Origin: DASTSN01 sp035760665
Lineage (GTDB): Bacteria; Bacteroidota; Bacteroidia; Chitinophagales; Chitinophagaceae
Length of the DNA: 40,005 nt
Assembly: GCA_035760665.1 (NCBI GenBank)
Contig: DASTSN010000015.1
Coordinates: forward strand, 1 to 40,005
Reading direction: 5' to 3'
Position 1 is the stretch's first letter; the number at the start of each line of letters is the position of its first letter. A program made the position numbers and the translations under genes. Positions 24,004-33,080 of the stretch are shown piece after piece. The notes under the pieces were generated by a model that worked only from the letters and a program-made list of their open reading frames with translations, ran no database searches and was not told the origin of the DNA.

Positions 24004-25380
24004 TTATAATTCTTGCCATACCTGACTGGCAAACTGCTCGAGTGAAGGATCTCTTGCGCCCATTAACAACAACACACAGTCGCTAGTAAAATGATTTTTT
24101 ACGGTTTTTACAAACGCATCACGCTTCTCCACGAACCAGGCAGATTTCCCCAGTGCCTGCAGATCACTGATTAAATCCCCGGCTGATATATTTTTCTCGG
24201 CAGTGCCGCCGGCATAGAAAATTTCGCTCATCCAGATTTCATCTGCAGGGCGCAACACCCTGGCAATTTCATTCACAAAATCGTGTCGCAGAAACTTGGT
24301 TGGCCCATATCCATGTGGCTGAAACCAGGCAATTACTTTCGGGGCTACGAGCTGGCAGGCTTCTATAGAAGCAGCGCATTTTACAGGATTGTGCGCATAA
24401 TCATCAATCAGCCAGATACCGTTTTTTTTCCCGATCAACTGGTGCCGCCGGTAAATGCCCGCATAGTTCTTTAAAGCCGCTGCGCATTGCTCAAGGCTAA
24501 CGTTAGCCTGAACAGCAGCCGCAACGGCAGCCAGCGCGTTTTCCATATTGTGCCTGCCCACGAGGTTTAGCTGAAATGGCACATTGTTGATTTGAAATGA
24601 AATGGAGAGACCAGTTTGTGTGAAATTAGTTGCAATAAACCCTGCATTCGAGCTTTTGTCAATTGAAAAATCTTGTTGTGAATCCTGCGAAAGTTTGCTG
24701 GCCAGCGGATGAGACTGATTGACGATAAAACGCGAACTGTTATTTTTAAACGTGGTGAAAATATCCATCAACGCATCAATTTCTTTATGGTCTTTATCGA
24801 TATTCAACAACACACCGATCTCGGGATGATATTGAATGATGGAACCATCGCTTTCATCGGCTTCGATCACCAGCCAGTCCCCGGCTCCCACTTTGGCATT
24901 TCCTATTTTCCCTTCTTTGATAATACTAACAAGACCTGCACCGCTGATGATGCTCGGGCTAAGGCCGGCTGCTTGTAAAATTTCAAACAGCATGGCACTC
25001 GTGGTACTTTTCCCGCTTGTACCCCCAACAGCTATTGTTTTTTTACTTTTTGCAATCAGCGCCAGCAGTTCCGAGCGCCTGATTATCGGAATACCCAGCT
25101 GTTTTGCTTTTTGGACTTCTATCACGGTATCTTCCACCGCTGTTGACACAACCACTAAATCTGTTTGGGCAGAAATACCTTCGCCATTTTGTAAAAAACA
25201 GGCGATACCTTCGGCCTCCAGTTTTTCACGGGTGCTGTTATTTTCTCCCGCTGTAAAATACCGGTCGCTACCAGAGACTCTCTTGCCGGTACCGTTGAGA
25301 TATTGTGCCAGGGCACTCATGCCCGTACCAGCAATGCCGATAAAAAATGGCTGTTGAAAATCATTCAGCGATGTGATCAT
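24004..25380 (-). CDS. MurC/Mpl-like Mur ligase
   Basis: This 458-residue enzyme has the Mur ligase layout: a Rossmann-like N-terminal domain (FFIGIAGTGMSALAQYL), a central ATPase domain with P-loop GTSGKSTTS (about 120-128), then EADESDG, VLLNIDKDHKE and RHNMENALAAVAA, and a C-terminal domain (DDYAHNP...FQPHGYGPTKFL). These fit MurC or Mpl, which join L-Ala or a recycled tripeptide to UDP-MurNAc. The P-loop has Ser where GTHGKTTTT is usual. It is not in a division and cell-wall cluster, so a recycling (Mpl-like) role is more likely. The frame extends to 25413, but the ATG at 25380 fits the family start. Confidence 0.85.
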   Translation of the reverse strand: MITSLNDFQQPFFIGIAGTGMSALAQYLNGTGKRVSGSDRYFTAGENNSTREKLEAEGIACFLQNGEGISAQTDLVVVSTAVEDTVIEVQKAKQLGIPIIRRSELLALIAKSKKTIAVGGTSGKSTTSAMLFEILQAAGLSPSIISGAGLVSIIKEGKIGNAKVGAGDWLVIEADESDGSIIQYHPEIGVLLNIDKDHKEIDALMDIFTTFKNNSSRFIVNQSHPLASKLSQDSQQDFSIDKSSNAGFIATNFTQTGLSISFQINNVPFQLNLVGRHNMENALAAVAAAVQANVSLEQCAAALKNYAGIYRRHQLIGKKNGIWLIDDYAHNPVKCAASIEACQLVAPKVIAWFQPHGYGPTKFLRHDFVNEIARVLRPADEIWMSEIFYAGGTAEKNISAGDLISDLQALGKSAWFVEKRDAFVKTVKNHFTSDCVLLLMGARDPSLEQFASQVWQEL

Positions 25381-25454
25381 TTTGCAAATAACGGAAATTG
25401 CCGGATGCCGCAAAGAATGCTTTTTTTAGAAAAAACCTGCTGAATAAATTGGAT

Positions 25455-25488
25455 AACAAAAGGGCTCCTGTGCAGAAGCCCTTTTGTT
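25455..25488 (-). terminator. Bidirectional intrinsic terminator
   Basis: AACAAAAGGGCT (25455-25466) pairs perfectly with AGCCCTTTTGTT (25477-25488). It lies 15 bp after the stop of the DUF4382 lipoprotein gene on the minus strand and separates it from the Mur ligase gene. Confidence 0.88.
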
Positions 25489-25503
25489 ATTTTAAGCCAT
25501 AGC

Positions 25504-26370
25504 TTATTTGTGTAAGGTTATTTTACCCAATTCTGTCACCTGCCTTGCTGTGACCGACACATTGGAAATAGTTGTATCCTGGTAACCATTGGAAGCATTT
25601 ACAAATACTGTATAAGTGCCCGGGGCAAGGCCACGGACTTTAAACCTGCCATCGTGCCAAGGAATGGCATAGGCTGTGTCTTTATCATTGTAAACACTTA
25701 CAACAGGATAGGCATCCCATGGTACAACGATGCCGGCGACACTGCCTGTAGCTTTTGTTACAAACAGCCGGATATAAGGCCGCAGGTAAAACTGATTATT
25801 GCGTAACAGGACGATCGATTTACCAATATTAAAATCCAGCCATAACTGTAAATGCCCGGCCAGGTATTCATCAAATTCATTACCAACAAGTTTTATGGTA
25901 ATGACAGAATCTCCGGGAAAGAGGTGCAGCGGGTAGCTTACACTATCTTTAACCAGGGAGTTGTTACTCCCTAATGTAATTTTGATCCGCTTAATTTTTC
26001 CCTGGGGAATATTGCCGGAGGCGAGCAAGGTATCCGTTCCGTTTCTTAGCGAAAGGAGATCATATACACCCGGGCGAATGTTCAGATCCATCCACACCAC
26101 ACTGGTATCTTTGTGATCGTCATAGTCACAGTCGTGGTGATGATGATCTGATGAATCGGCTGTAGAGGTATCTACCAGCACCCTTACAGCCTGAATGTCG
26201 ATAAATACATGGTCAAACAAGCCAGGATCGTCAGAAAGATACAGTGATACATTTTGCTGCCCCGGGGGTACTTTTCCCACCGACTGGTCTTTTGAACAGG
26301 AAGCAATAAAAATGGCCAACAGTGCAAAAGCAGCCATCAGCCCACCGAAAGATTTCCAGGACGTTTTCAT
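25504..26370 (-). CDS. DUF4382 lipoprotein with carboxypeptidase-regulatory-like tail
   Basis: This 288-residue protein has a lipoprotein signal with lipobox IASC (Cys25), a DUF4382 domain (about 40-200: VSLYLSDDPGLFDHVFIDIQAVRV, IPQGKIKRIKITLG) and a C-terminal carboxypeptidase-regulatory-like beta domain (about 210-288: GSVAGIVVPW... GLAPGTYTVFVNAS). A His/Asp-rich insertion (residues 75-88, four consecutive His among Asp) inside the DUF4382 domain is a likely metal-binding loop. Function of DUF4382 is unknown. It is a single-gene unit ended by the terminator at 25455-25488. Confidence 0.88.
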   Translation of the reverse strand: MKTSWKSFGGLMAAFALLAIFIASCSKDQSVGKVPPGQQNVSLYLSDDPGLFDHVFIDIQAVRVLVDTSTADSSDHHHHDCDYDDHKDTSVVWMDLNIRPGVYDLLSLRNGTDTLLASGNIPQGKIKRIKITLGSNNSLVKDSVSYPLHLFPGDSVITIKLVGNEFDEYLAGHLQLWLDFNIGKSIVLLRNNQFYLRPYIRLFVTKATGSVAGIVVPWDAYPVVSVYNDKDTAYAIPWHDGRFKVRGLAPGTYTVFVNASNGYQDTTISNVSVTARQVTELGKITLHK

Positions 26371-26571
26371 ACACTTACATTTTGTTTAAATAATTAATCC
26401 TCTTCAGGCATCGCAGGTGGGAGTCATATGGTAGCATGAACCGGCAGTATAAAACTGCCCGAAATCAGACCGAAAAGTTTTATAAAGGTTTAATACGTGG
26501 AAAAAAAATTCCAGTAGCTCTAAAAACCCGGCTTATTCAACACATGGCCGGTTAAAGGACGAAGAAGTATA

Positions 26572-26772
26572 CTACTGCGCAGTTTTTTCTGCAATGGAAG
26601 TATGTTGTACAAAACCGAGATAGCGTTGACAGGCGGGACAAAATAATTCTGTGATTTCAATCAAGTCGAGGTAATCGCCTTTAATCAGGTCCTGAGAAGT
26701 TCCCTGCCAGTCGCAATGGCGACAGTTTATAGACCTTTGTTCCTGTTCGGCTTCATAAAATATCTGGTGCAT
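26572..26772 (-). CDS. Small zinc-ribbon protein
   Basis: This 66-residue protein carries two CxxC pairs, Cys17/Cys20 (NCRHCDWQG) and Cys45/Cys48 (FCPACQRYLG), spaced as in a treble-clef or zinc-ribbon fold. It has no signal peptide and no other domain. The paired knuckles and the acidic link between them argue that the frame is real. Partners are unknown; it is 92 bp upstream of the TIM-barrel gene's stop and may be separately transcribed. Confidence 0.7.
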   Translation of the reverse strand: MHQIFYEAEQEQRSINCRHCDWQGTSQDLIKGDYLDLIEITELFCPACQRYLGFVQHTSIAEKTAQ

Positions 26773-26864
26773 AGCAAGCGAAGTATGAAATGTAAAATTA
26801 CTAACCTATTGAATTTTTACAAAAAAGGCGAGTAATTTTCACGATTGACAATTGTCAATTTCGC

Positions 26865-27953
26865 TTATTGATACTGGATATACAAGGGCTGTGGTATCTG
26901 CTTCAGTACTTCCTGGGGTGTCAGCATCCGGCTGTTATTCTTTACATCATTTTTATAAAACAATTTGAAACCGGTAAACTGTACAGGTTCTTTATAAATA
27001 AACTGCTTGTAGGTGGTGATTTTCTTAGCGGGGATTCCCCACCCATCCATATCCATCACAACCTGCACCTCCGGTTGTGGCTTTATTTGTTTGTAATTGG
27101 TTACCATAGCCTGTGTAAAGCGATGGACCACGAGGATTTTAGGCGGTAAATTATTGGTCTTTGCTATATCTGCTAAATGATGAATAGCATAATTGATGTC
27201 GGCAGCATCGAACGTGCCGATTACTTTGCCTGGCGCCTGTCCTCCTTTCATGGAAAACTCCGGGTCAATACCCAGGTGCACATTGGGCAATTTCAGATAG
27301 GCATCCAATTGCGGGATCTCCTCCTGCAGGGTGCTAAGGCCTACCTGGATGTCGATAAATACCAGGGCATTGATTTCTTTGGCCATACTTAAGACGGAAT
27401 CTATTTGATGAAAAGGCATGCGCAGCCTGTACTTACCGCCTTTTCCCGGGCTGCCCTGTGCGGTCACAGCAATGTAATGGAGGGCTGGAATGACATGAGT
27501 GGTTGTATCAGCTTTTTGCCAAACAGCGACTTCCTGTTTCAGCTTCTCCAGCATTTCCTGCCTCGGCAGTTCGCCCAGTATACCCATTTGTTTTGAATAC
27601 AGATTGCCATAAAACGCCACAATCCTGTTGAATGGCAGAATGGCGCCAGGCATCGGAAACGCCTGTTGTACAGGCCAGCGGCCGGAGCTGTCTCCATTCG
27701 CAATGGCCAGCAGTTTTTGAGAATATGCTGCTGTATCAAGCGTAGCTGCCGACTCCGGTGCGGTAGTGCTATCCTTGCTTTTTTTAGCACCCGGTATTCC
27801 CGGTTCATCAGCATTGCGATTCCGTTCTGAAAAAGCAGTAATACTGCCGTACACAATGGCAACCATTACCAGCACAGCGGCTAACCCTATGAAGAATTTT
27901 TTCCGGGAAATAGAAAATACAGAAGATGTTTGATTGTTATCGGCCTGGCTCAT
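26865..27953 (-). CDS. Membrane-anchored TIM-barrel-like protein, function unknown
   Basis: This 362-residue protein has a short cytosolic N-terminus, one membrane anchor (about 22-42, FFIGLAAVLVMVAIVYGSI), a linker, and a C-terminal region (about 95-362) with barrel-like strands: ALHYIAVTAQGSPGKGGKYR, ALVFIDIQVG, VHLGIDPEFSMK, PGKVIGTFDAADIN, KILVVHRF, VQVVMDMDGWG and TGFKLFYKND. I recall actinobacterial lipoproteins of unknown function with the same blocks. Conserved acidic and His residues (DIQVG, DPEF, HRF, DMDGWG) suggest an enzyme, but no reaction can be named. Confidence 0.8.
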   Translation of the reverse strand: MSQADNNQTSSVFSISRKKFFIGLAAVLVMVAIVYGSITAFSERNRNADEPGIPGAKKSKDSTTAPESAATLDTAAYSQKLLAIANGDSSGRWPVQQAFPMPGAILPFNRIVAFYGNLYSKQMGILGELPRQEMLEKLKQEVAVWQKADTTTHVIPALHYIAVTAQGSPGKGGKYRLRMPFHQIDSVLSMAKEINALVFIDIQVGLSTLQEEIPQLDAYLKLPNVHLGIDPEFSMKGGQAPGKVIGTFDAADINYAIHHLADIAKTNNLPPKILVVHRFTQAMVTNYKQIKPQPEVQVVMDMDGWGIPAKKITTYKQFIYKEPVQFTGFKLFYKNDVKNNSRMLTPQEVLKQIPQPLYIQYQ

Positions 27954-28050
27954 AAGATGACGGATTTAACGTATCCTTTCAAACGTTTTGGGCACTATTT
28001 TAGTGTGTTTTGCACTGCAAATTATGATGGAAAGTTAATACAATAACTTA

Positions 28051-28080
28051 TTTGACACGAACGCAGTACTACTAAATTTT
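28051..28080 (+). promoter_or_regulatory. Candidate promoter for GH51 gene
   Basis: TTTG (28051-28054) is followed after 18 bp by TAAATTTT (28073-28080), one base from TAnnTTTG. The leader to the ATG at 28181 would be about 95 nt. Confidence 0.4.
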
Positions 28081-28180
28081 TCTAAAGAAAATACCCAGTT
28101 CACGATTCGGCTTTTACGGTAAGCAGCAGTTGTAATTACAGTAAAATCATTACTTTTAAATTGATACCAACAACACTGCT

Positions 28181-29719
28181 ATGTTTAATCGATTCTGTTT
28201 TTTTATTCTCACCACCTGTCTTCACCAAACCCTGTTTAGCCAGAATAGTGTCACCCTGCATGGCGCTGCTTCCGGCGAAACGATTAACAAAAATATTTAT
28301 GGTCATTTTGCAGAACATTTGGGGCATTGCATTTACGGCGGTTTTTACGTTGGCGACTCATCACAAAGCATCCCCAACATCCGGGGCATTCGCCAGGATA
28401 TTGTGGACGCATTAAAAAAATTAAAAGTGCCTGTGCTTCGATGGCCGGGAGGCTGTTTTGCTGATACCTATCACTGGAAAGACGGCATCGGCCCGAAAAA
28501 CAAACGGCCTGCCATGGTCAACGCATGGTGGGGCGGTGTGACGGAGGACAACAGTTTCGGATCGCATGAGTTCATGGACTTGTGTGAACAAATTGGCGCT
28601 GCACCGTATATATCCGGCAATGTAGGCAGCGGAACTGTACAGGAACTGGCTGAATGGGTTGAGTACATGAACTCGAATTCCCAAAACCCCATGAGCGACC
28701 TGCGCAGGCAAAATGGCCACGAAGAACCCTGGAATGTAAAATATTGGGGGGTTGCAAATGAAGCATGGGGCTGCGGGGGCAACATGCGGGCTGAATATTA
28801 CGCGGATGTTTATCGCCGTTATGCCACCTTCATGACGTCTGGCGGGGATAGCCCGCTCTTCAGAATTGCCTCCGGTGCCAGCGATGCAGATTATCACTGG
28901 ACAGAAGTGATGATGAGGGATATTCCACATTATTTACTGCAGGGAATCGGGTTGCACCATTATTCCGTGATTAACTGGAATAAAAAAAGCTCGGCTACCA
29001 ATTTTAGCGAAGCGGAGTACTTCGCCACCATGCAGCAGGCTTTGCTTATGGATGAGCTTATTCAAAAACATTCGGCCATCATGGATAAATATGATCCAGA
29101 AAAAAAAGTGGCCCTGGTGGTAGACGAATGGGGCGGTTGGTATGATACTGAGCCGGGCACAAATCCCGCTTTTCTGTACCAGCAAAACACCATGCGGGAT
29201 GCCATGATTGCCGGCGTAACCTTGAATATTTTTAATAATCATTGCGACCGCGTAAGAATGGCCAACCTTGCGCAAACTGTAAACGTTTTACAGGCAGTTA
29301 TTTTAACCAATGGTGCCAAAATGATTCTTACGCCAACCTATCACGTAATGGAGATGTATAATGTGCACCAGGATGCAACAATGATTCCCGTGACAGTAAA
29401 CAGCAGCGATTATGTGCTGGGAAATCAATCGTTACCCGCCATTTCAGTGTCGGCTTCTAAAGACAAAAACGGAATCATTCATATTTCATTGGTAAACATT
29501 GATGCTGTTAAAGCACAGGCCGTTACTGTAAAGTTGGATGATGTAAAAACAAGCAGTGTAACCGGAAGGATTCTGACAGCTGCCAAACTGCAGGATCACA
29601 ACACATTTGAACAGCCTGAGAAAATAAAGCCGGTAATTTTTAACGGAACCAAGCTTGCTGGCGGTTTGCTGCAAGTAACACTGCCACCATTTTCAGTAGT
29701 TGTACTTGCCCTGAAATAA
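28181..29719 (+). CDS. abfA: Secreted alpha-L-arabinofuranosidase, GH51
   Basis: This 512-residue enzyme releases terminal arabinofuranose from plant polysaccharides or oligosaccharides. A signal peptide (about 1-20, ending LFSQ) points to export. The GH51 catalytic domain shows NKNIYGHFAEHLG, VLRWPGGCFADTYHW, the acid/base in GVANEAWGCGG (Glu194) and the nucleophile in VVDEWGGW (Glu316); the C-terminal beta domain follows from about 400. Length is typical. No SusC/SusD genes flank it, so it is not part of an evident polysaccharide-utilisation locus here. It converges with the YdeI-like gene. Confidence 0.94.
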   Translation: MFNRFCFFILTTCLHQTLFSQNSVTLHGAASGETINKNIYGHFAEHLGHCIYGGFYVGDSSQSIPNIRGIRQDIVDALKKLKVPVLRWPGGCFADTYHWKDGIGPKNKRPAMVNAWWGGVTEDNSFGSHEFMDLCEQIGAAPYISGNVGSGTVQELAEWVEYMNSNSQNPMSDLRRQNGHEEPWNVKYWGVANEAWGCGGNMRAEYYADVYRRYATFMTSGGDSPLFRIASGASDADYHWTEVMMRDIPHYLLQGIGLHHYSVINWNKKSSATNFSEAEYFATMQQALLMDELIQKHSAIMDKYDPEKKVALVVDEWGGWYDTEPGTNPAFLYQQNTMRDAMIAGVTLNIFNNHCDRVRMANLAQTVNVLQAVILTNGAKMILTPTYHVMEMYNVHQDATMIPVTVNSSDYVLGNQSLPAISVSASKDKNGIIHISLVNIDAVKAQAVTVKLDDVKTSSVTGRILTAAKLQDHNTFEQPEKIKPVIFNGTKLAGGLLQVTLPPFSVVVLALK

Positions 29720-29742
29720 ACAGTTGCAGGTCATGCGGCTTT

Positions 29743-30264
29743 TCAAAAGCCAGGTCCATCCTTTTCTTTCCGGGCTTCCCGCATCATTTCAGAAAAGGAC
29801 TGGTCTTTGCTGATGGCACGGATCATCAGCGCAATACGCCTTGCTCTGGTAGGAGTTGTCTTAGCAGATAAAATCCAGTTGCTGTAATATTTTTGATGAG
29901 ATGGTGGTAATTTTTTAAATCGTTCCAGCGCCAATGGTTCATCAGCCAGACATTGCATCATCTCGGGTGATAGTTCAAGCGGGGTTTGATCCACCTCCAG
30001 CTGCACTTTTAGCATGGCGCCTTTGCGTTTACCAACTGCCTTTCGCATGGCAGCATTCAACGCCATACTAAAGCGGCCGCCCCCCATAGGCAACAAGGCC
30101 ACTGATGCAATGGCATAGTGATCGAGTTTACCCTTTACCCGAAATGATTTTTTTACCCCCGGGTTTAATCGGTCAGCCAAATCAGCAGGTATTTCAATGA
30201 AAGTCCACCCTGTTTTTTCACCCTGCTCGGCAAATTGCTTAATGGATGTGGTAAACTGAATCAT
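29743..30264 (-). CDS. DUF1905/YdeI-like protein
   Basis: This 173-residue cytosolic protein has an N-terminal DUF1905 domain (about 1-95: GWTFIEIPADLADRL, FRVKGKLDHYAI, RFSMALNAAMRKAVGKRKG) and a C-terminal YdeI/OmpD-associated helix pair (about 110-160: ERFKKLPPSHQKYYSNWI, TPTRARRIALMI). The biochemical role is unknown. The stop codon lies inside a short inverted repeat, GGCTTTTCAAAAGCC (29737-29751), in the gap between the two convergent genes. It is followed upstream by the PIG-L gene on the same strand, 42 bp away. Confidence 0.88.
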   Translation of the reverse strand: MIQFTTSIKQFAEQGEKTGWTFIEIPADLADRLNPGVKKSFRVKGKLDHYAIASVALLPMGGGRFSMALNAAMRKAVGKRKGAMLKVQLEVDQTPLELSPEMMQCLADEPLALERFKKLPPSHQKYYSNWILSAKTTPTRARRIALMIRAISKDQSFSEMMREARKEKDGPGF

Positions 30265-30306
30265 CGATTGATAATAAATAAAGCATCACACTCTTAAAAC
30301 TACTGA

Positions 30307-31050
30307 TTATCCTGCAAACAATGTTCCGGTCATTTTCACAAAAGCTTCTGCTGCTTTTGTTCCCATTTCCCGCCCGCGGAAGTCCTCCATAGCAGCATGC
30401 CCGCAATTATAAATACCCGGGGGATCCTGGCTGGCATGGCAATAAACTGCTTTCCTTTTCAGCTCCTGGACTTTGCTAATGTCAACATATTCGGTGGGAT
30501 GAAAGATGGCAGTTTGTTCGCCGGTGCACACTTCAAAAAAATACAAGCGGAAACTGCGCTGCATCCTGAAATAAGCCTGGATCGTTAGCAGGCTGGCACA
30601 TTGGTGATCTTTATGTGTATCTACAGGCCAATGCGTAAATACAATATCCGGGGTCAATGGATTTAAAAGCCCGAGCAATTTTTCCACCCACTCGTTATCA
30701 ACAATGGTCTCTCCGTCAACCTGTCCCGCAAATACAGGTTTAGCCTGCATGATCTCGCAGGCGGCCATCGCCTCACGGGTACGAATAGCCGCCGCTTCAT
30801 CATGACTTTTACCGGGTATCCCCGCCTCGCCGCGGGTGAGATAAATAACTGTTATCTTATGACCTGCCTTGGCAAGCTTGATCAGTGTTCCGCCACAGCC
30901 ACTTTCCGGATCATCCGGATGCCCTCCCACGCAAACAATATTTAACGGTTGGGCGTTTGTTTCGGCGGATGAATTAACAAGGATCGACAGAGGCATCAAT
31001 CCAAGACCAGCCGAAGCCTTTTTTATAAAATGTCTGCGGGAATGAGCCAT
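30307..31050 (-). CDS. PIG-L family deacetylase with Tat signal
   Basis: This 247-residue LmbE/PIG-L protein has the metal-binding GGHPDDPESG (42-51; His44, Asp46-Asp47) and a second His-containing motif, THWPVDTHKDHQ, near residue 120. The family hydrolyses N-acetyl groups from GlcNAc-type substrates using zinc; the substrate here is unknown. The N-terminus SRRHFIKK plus a hydrophobic stretch is a good twin-arginine signal, so the enzyme should be exported folded with its metal. It lies 24 bp downstream of the alcohol dehydrogenase gene on the same strand. Confidence 0.92.
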   Translation of the reverse strand: MAHSRRHFIKKASAGLGLMPLSILVNSSAETNAQPLNIVCVGGHPDDPESGCGGTLIKLAKAGHKITVIYLTRGEAGIPGKSHDEAAAIRTREAMAACEIMQAKPVFAGQVDGETIVDNEWVEKLLGLLNPLTPDIVFTHWPVDTHKDHQCASLLTIQAYFRMQRSFRLYFFEVCTGEQTAIFHPTEYVDISKVQELKRKAVYCHASQDPPGIYNCGHAAMEDFRGREMGTKAAEAFVKMTGTLFAG

Positions 31051-31074
31051 AGCTATTGTTTTTACCTGCCCATT

Positions 31075-32124
31075 TTAAGAGCGTAGTGAATTCAGATCAA
31101 TCACAAATCGGTAGTGCACATCACCCTTCAGCATCCGTTCATATGCTTCGTTGATATACTGTATGGGAATCACCTCCACATCCGATACGATGTTTTTTTC
31201 TGCACAGTAATCCAGCATTTCCTGTGTTTCTTTAATGCTGCCAATCATGGACCCTGTAACACTTCGGCGGTTTTTCAACAAAGCGAATGGTTTCACTTTC
31301 GGGTCCTGCGGCGGTAAGCCTACCACCATCATGCGGCCGTTTAAGCCAAGTAAGTTCAGGTATTTGTCATAATCATGATTAGCAGAAATTGTATTCAGAA
31401 TTACATCAAAATAACTGTCATGTGCTTTCATCTCCCCGGGATCTGTAGTCAGCAGGAACCGGTGGGCTCCCAGTTTTTTGGCATCTTCTTTTTTCGAAGG
31501 TGAGGTACTCAGCACGGTGACTTCTGCGCCAAAAGAAACAGCAAATTTTACCCCCATATGCCCCAGGCCTCCCAGGCCAACCACTCCCACTTTCATACCT
31601 GGCGCCACACCGGCAAAACGCAGCGGCGAATAGGTAGTGATACCGGCGCACAATAATGGCGCAACGGCTTTCAGATCAAGATTGGGAGAAATGCGAAGCA
31701 CAAAATGTTCATCCGTTACTATCAGTGTGGAATAACCGCCCTGTGCAATGGTTTTTCCATCCCGTTCAACAGCATTATAAGTGCCGGTAAATCCTTCCTC
31801 GCAATATTGCTCTAATCCTGTGGCGCAATTTTTACAGGTACGGCAGGAATCCACCATCACACCTACTGCGGCCAGATCGCCGGTTTTAAATTTTGTTACC
31901 TTCTCCCCCACTTTCGTCACCCGCCCAACTATTTCATGACCGGGAACCATCGGGTACATTGATCCACCCCACTCATTTCGAACCTGGTGAATATCGCTGT
32001 GACAAACCCCGCAATAGAGGATTTCTATCTGAACATCTTTTGGACCCACATCCCTCCTGTTAAATTCATACAGGGCTAACGGATCTTTCTCATTGTAAGC
32101 GGCAAATGATTTCGTTGCGGACAT
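31075..32124 (-). CDS. Zinc-dependent alcohol dehydrogenase (YahK/cinnamyl-alcohol type)
   Basis: This 349-residue medium-chain dehydrogenase reduces aldehydes with NADPH or oxidises alcohols. Catalytic zinc ligands are Cys38, His63-Glu64 and Cys159; the structural zinc is held by Cys94, Cys97, Cys100 and Cys108. The cofactor fold has GLGGLGHMG (183-191). The whole pattern matches the cinnamyl alcohol dehydrogenase/YahK group. The frame extends to 32166, but the ATG at 32124 (MSATKSFAAYNEKDP) matches the family start and is used. It may be transcribed with the PIG-L gene after it. Confidence 0.94.
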   Translation of the reverse strand: MSATKSFAAYNEKDPLALYEFNRRDVGPKDVQIEILYCGVCHSDIHQVRNEWGGSMYPMVPGHEIVGRVTKVGEKVTKFKTGDLAAVGVMVDSCRTCKNCATGLEQYCEEGFTGTYNAVERDGKTIAQGGYSTLIVTDEHFVLRISPNLDLKAVAPLLCAGITTYSPLRFAGVAPGMKVGVVGLGGLGHMGVKFAVSFGAEVTVLSTSPSKKEDAKKLGAHRFLLTTDPGEMKAHDSYFDVILNTISANHDYDKYLNLLGLNGRMMVVGLPPQDPKVKPFALLKNRRSVTGSMIGSIKETQEMLDYCAEKNIVSDVEVIPIQYINEAYERMLKGDVHYRFVIDLNSLRS

Positions 32125-32381
32125 AATCTGTGCTTTCTTATTAATTAAAAAAAATTTTGATGCCAATTTACTGCAAAAAACAAAAGATACCTGAGTTGGT
32201 TAATGAAATGAATATCGTTGGAGAATGCAATACAGGTTTTGCTTACACTAGTTTATTGCTTTTCTGCATAAAATATAAGCCCTTACATTCCCATCTTAAG
32301 CAGACTATCTTTTTTCAAAAATTTATTTATCAAAATGCGATGGTTTATCAAACTTTACACATTCATACTTAATTTACCCGC

Positions 32382-33080
32382 ATGCTCACCAGGGATGAAA
32401 TGAAACAAATAGCCGGGGAATATGCTGTTCAATTTGTGCAACCCGGAATGACCATTGGCATTGGCACAGGCTCTACCGTGTATTATTTTATCAGGGCGAT
32501 GGCTAAAAAAATAGCAGAAGGCTTTCCATTATCGGCTGTGCCCACCTCTGCCCAAACAGCCGCCTTAGCGCAGCAATGGCAAATTCCTTTGATTGACCCG
32601 AATGGGGTGACATCAATTGATATCACCATTGACGGTGCTGATGAAATTAGCACGGATTTGCAATTGATTAAAGGCGGTGGCGGCGCCTTACTGCAGGAAA
32701 AAATCGTGGCCGCCGCATCCCGGCAACTAATTATCATTGCAGACGCAGAAAAAATAGTACAGACCCTCGGGAAGTTTCCACTGCCGGTAGAAACTATTCC
32801 CTTTGCCTGGACACATACCCAACGGCATATCAGTGACCATTTTTCCTGCAGTAAAGTGATTTTACGAAAAAAAGGAGACACTGTTTTTATCAGCGATCAT
32901 GGTAACTATATCCTCGATTGCTATTTTGAACGCATTGAAAATGCAGCAGCTTTATGTTCAGCGCTTAACAATATTCCCGGGGTTGTAGAAAATGGGCTTT
33001 TTATCAATATGGCCGCAATGGCCATCATCGGCAGGCCTGACGGAACTGTTGAACGACTAAAAAAAATTAACCGGGATTAA
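32382..33080 (+). CDS. rpiA: Ribose-5-phosphate isomerase A
   Basis: This 232-residue cytosolic enzyme converts ribose 5-phosphate to ribulose 5-phosphate. The phosphate-binding GTGSTVYYFI (28-37), the catalytic DGADE (84-88) and KGGGGALLQEK (97-107) are intact, as is GRPDGTVERL at the C-terminus. Length is typical. It is flanked by a divergent alcohol dehydrogenase and by the GH29 gene 231 bp downstream. The 257-bp divergent gap before it shows no clear -7 box. Confidence 0.96.
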   Translation: MLTRDEMKQIAGEYAVQFVQPGMTIGIGTGSTVYYFIRAMAKKIAEGFPLSAVPTSAQTAALAQQWQIPLIDPNGVTSIDITIDGADEISTDLQLIKGGGGALLQEKIVAAASRQLIIIADAEKIVQTLGKFPLPVETIPFAWTHTQRHISDHFSCSKVILRKKGDTVFISDHGNYILDCYFERIENAAALCSALNNIPGVVENGLFINMAAMAIIGRPDGTVERLKKINRD

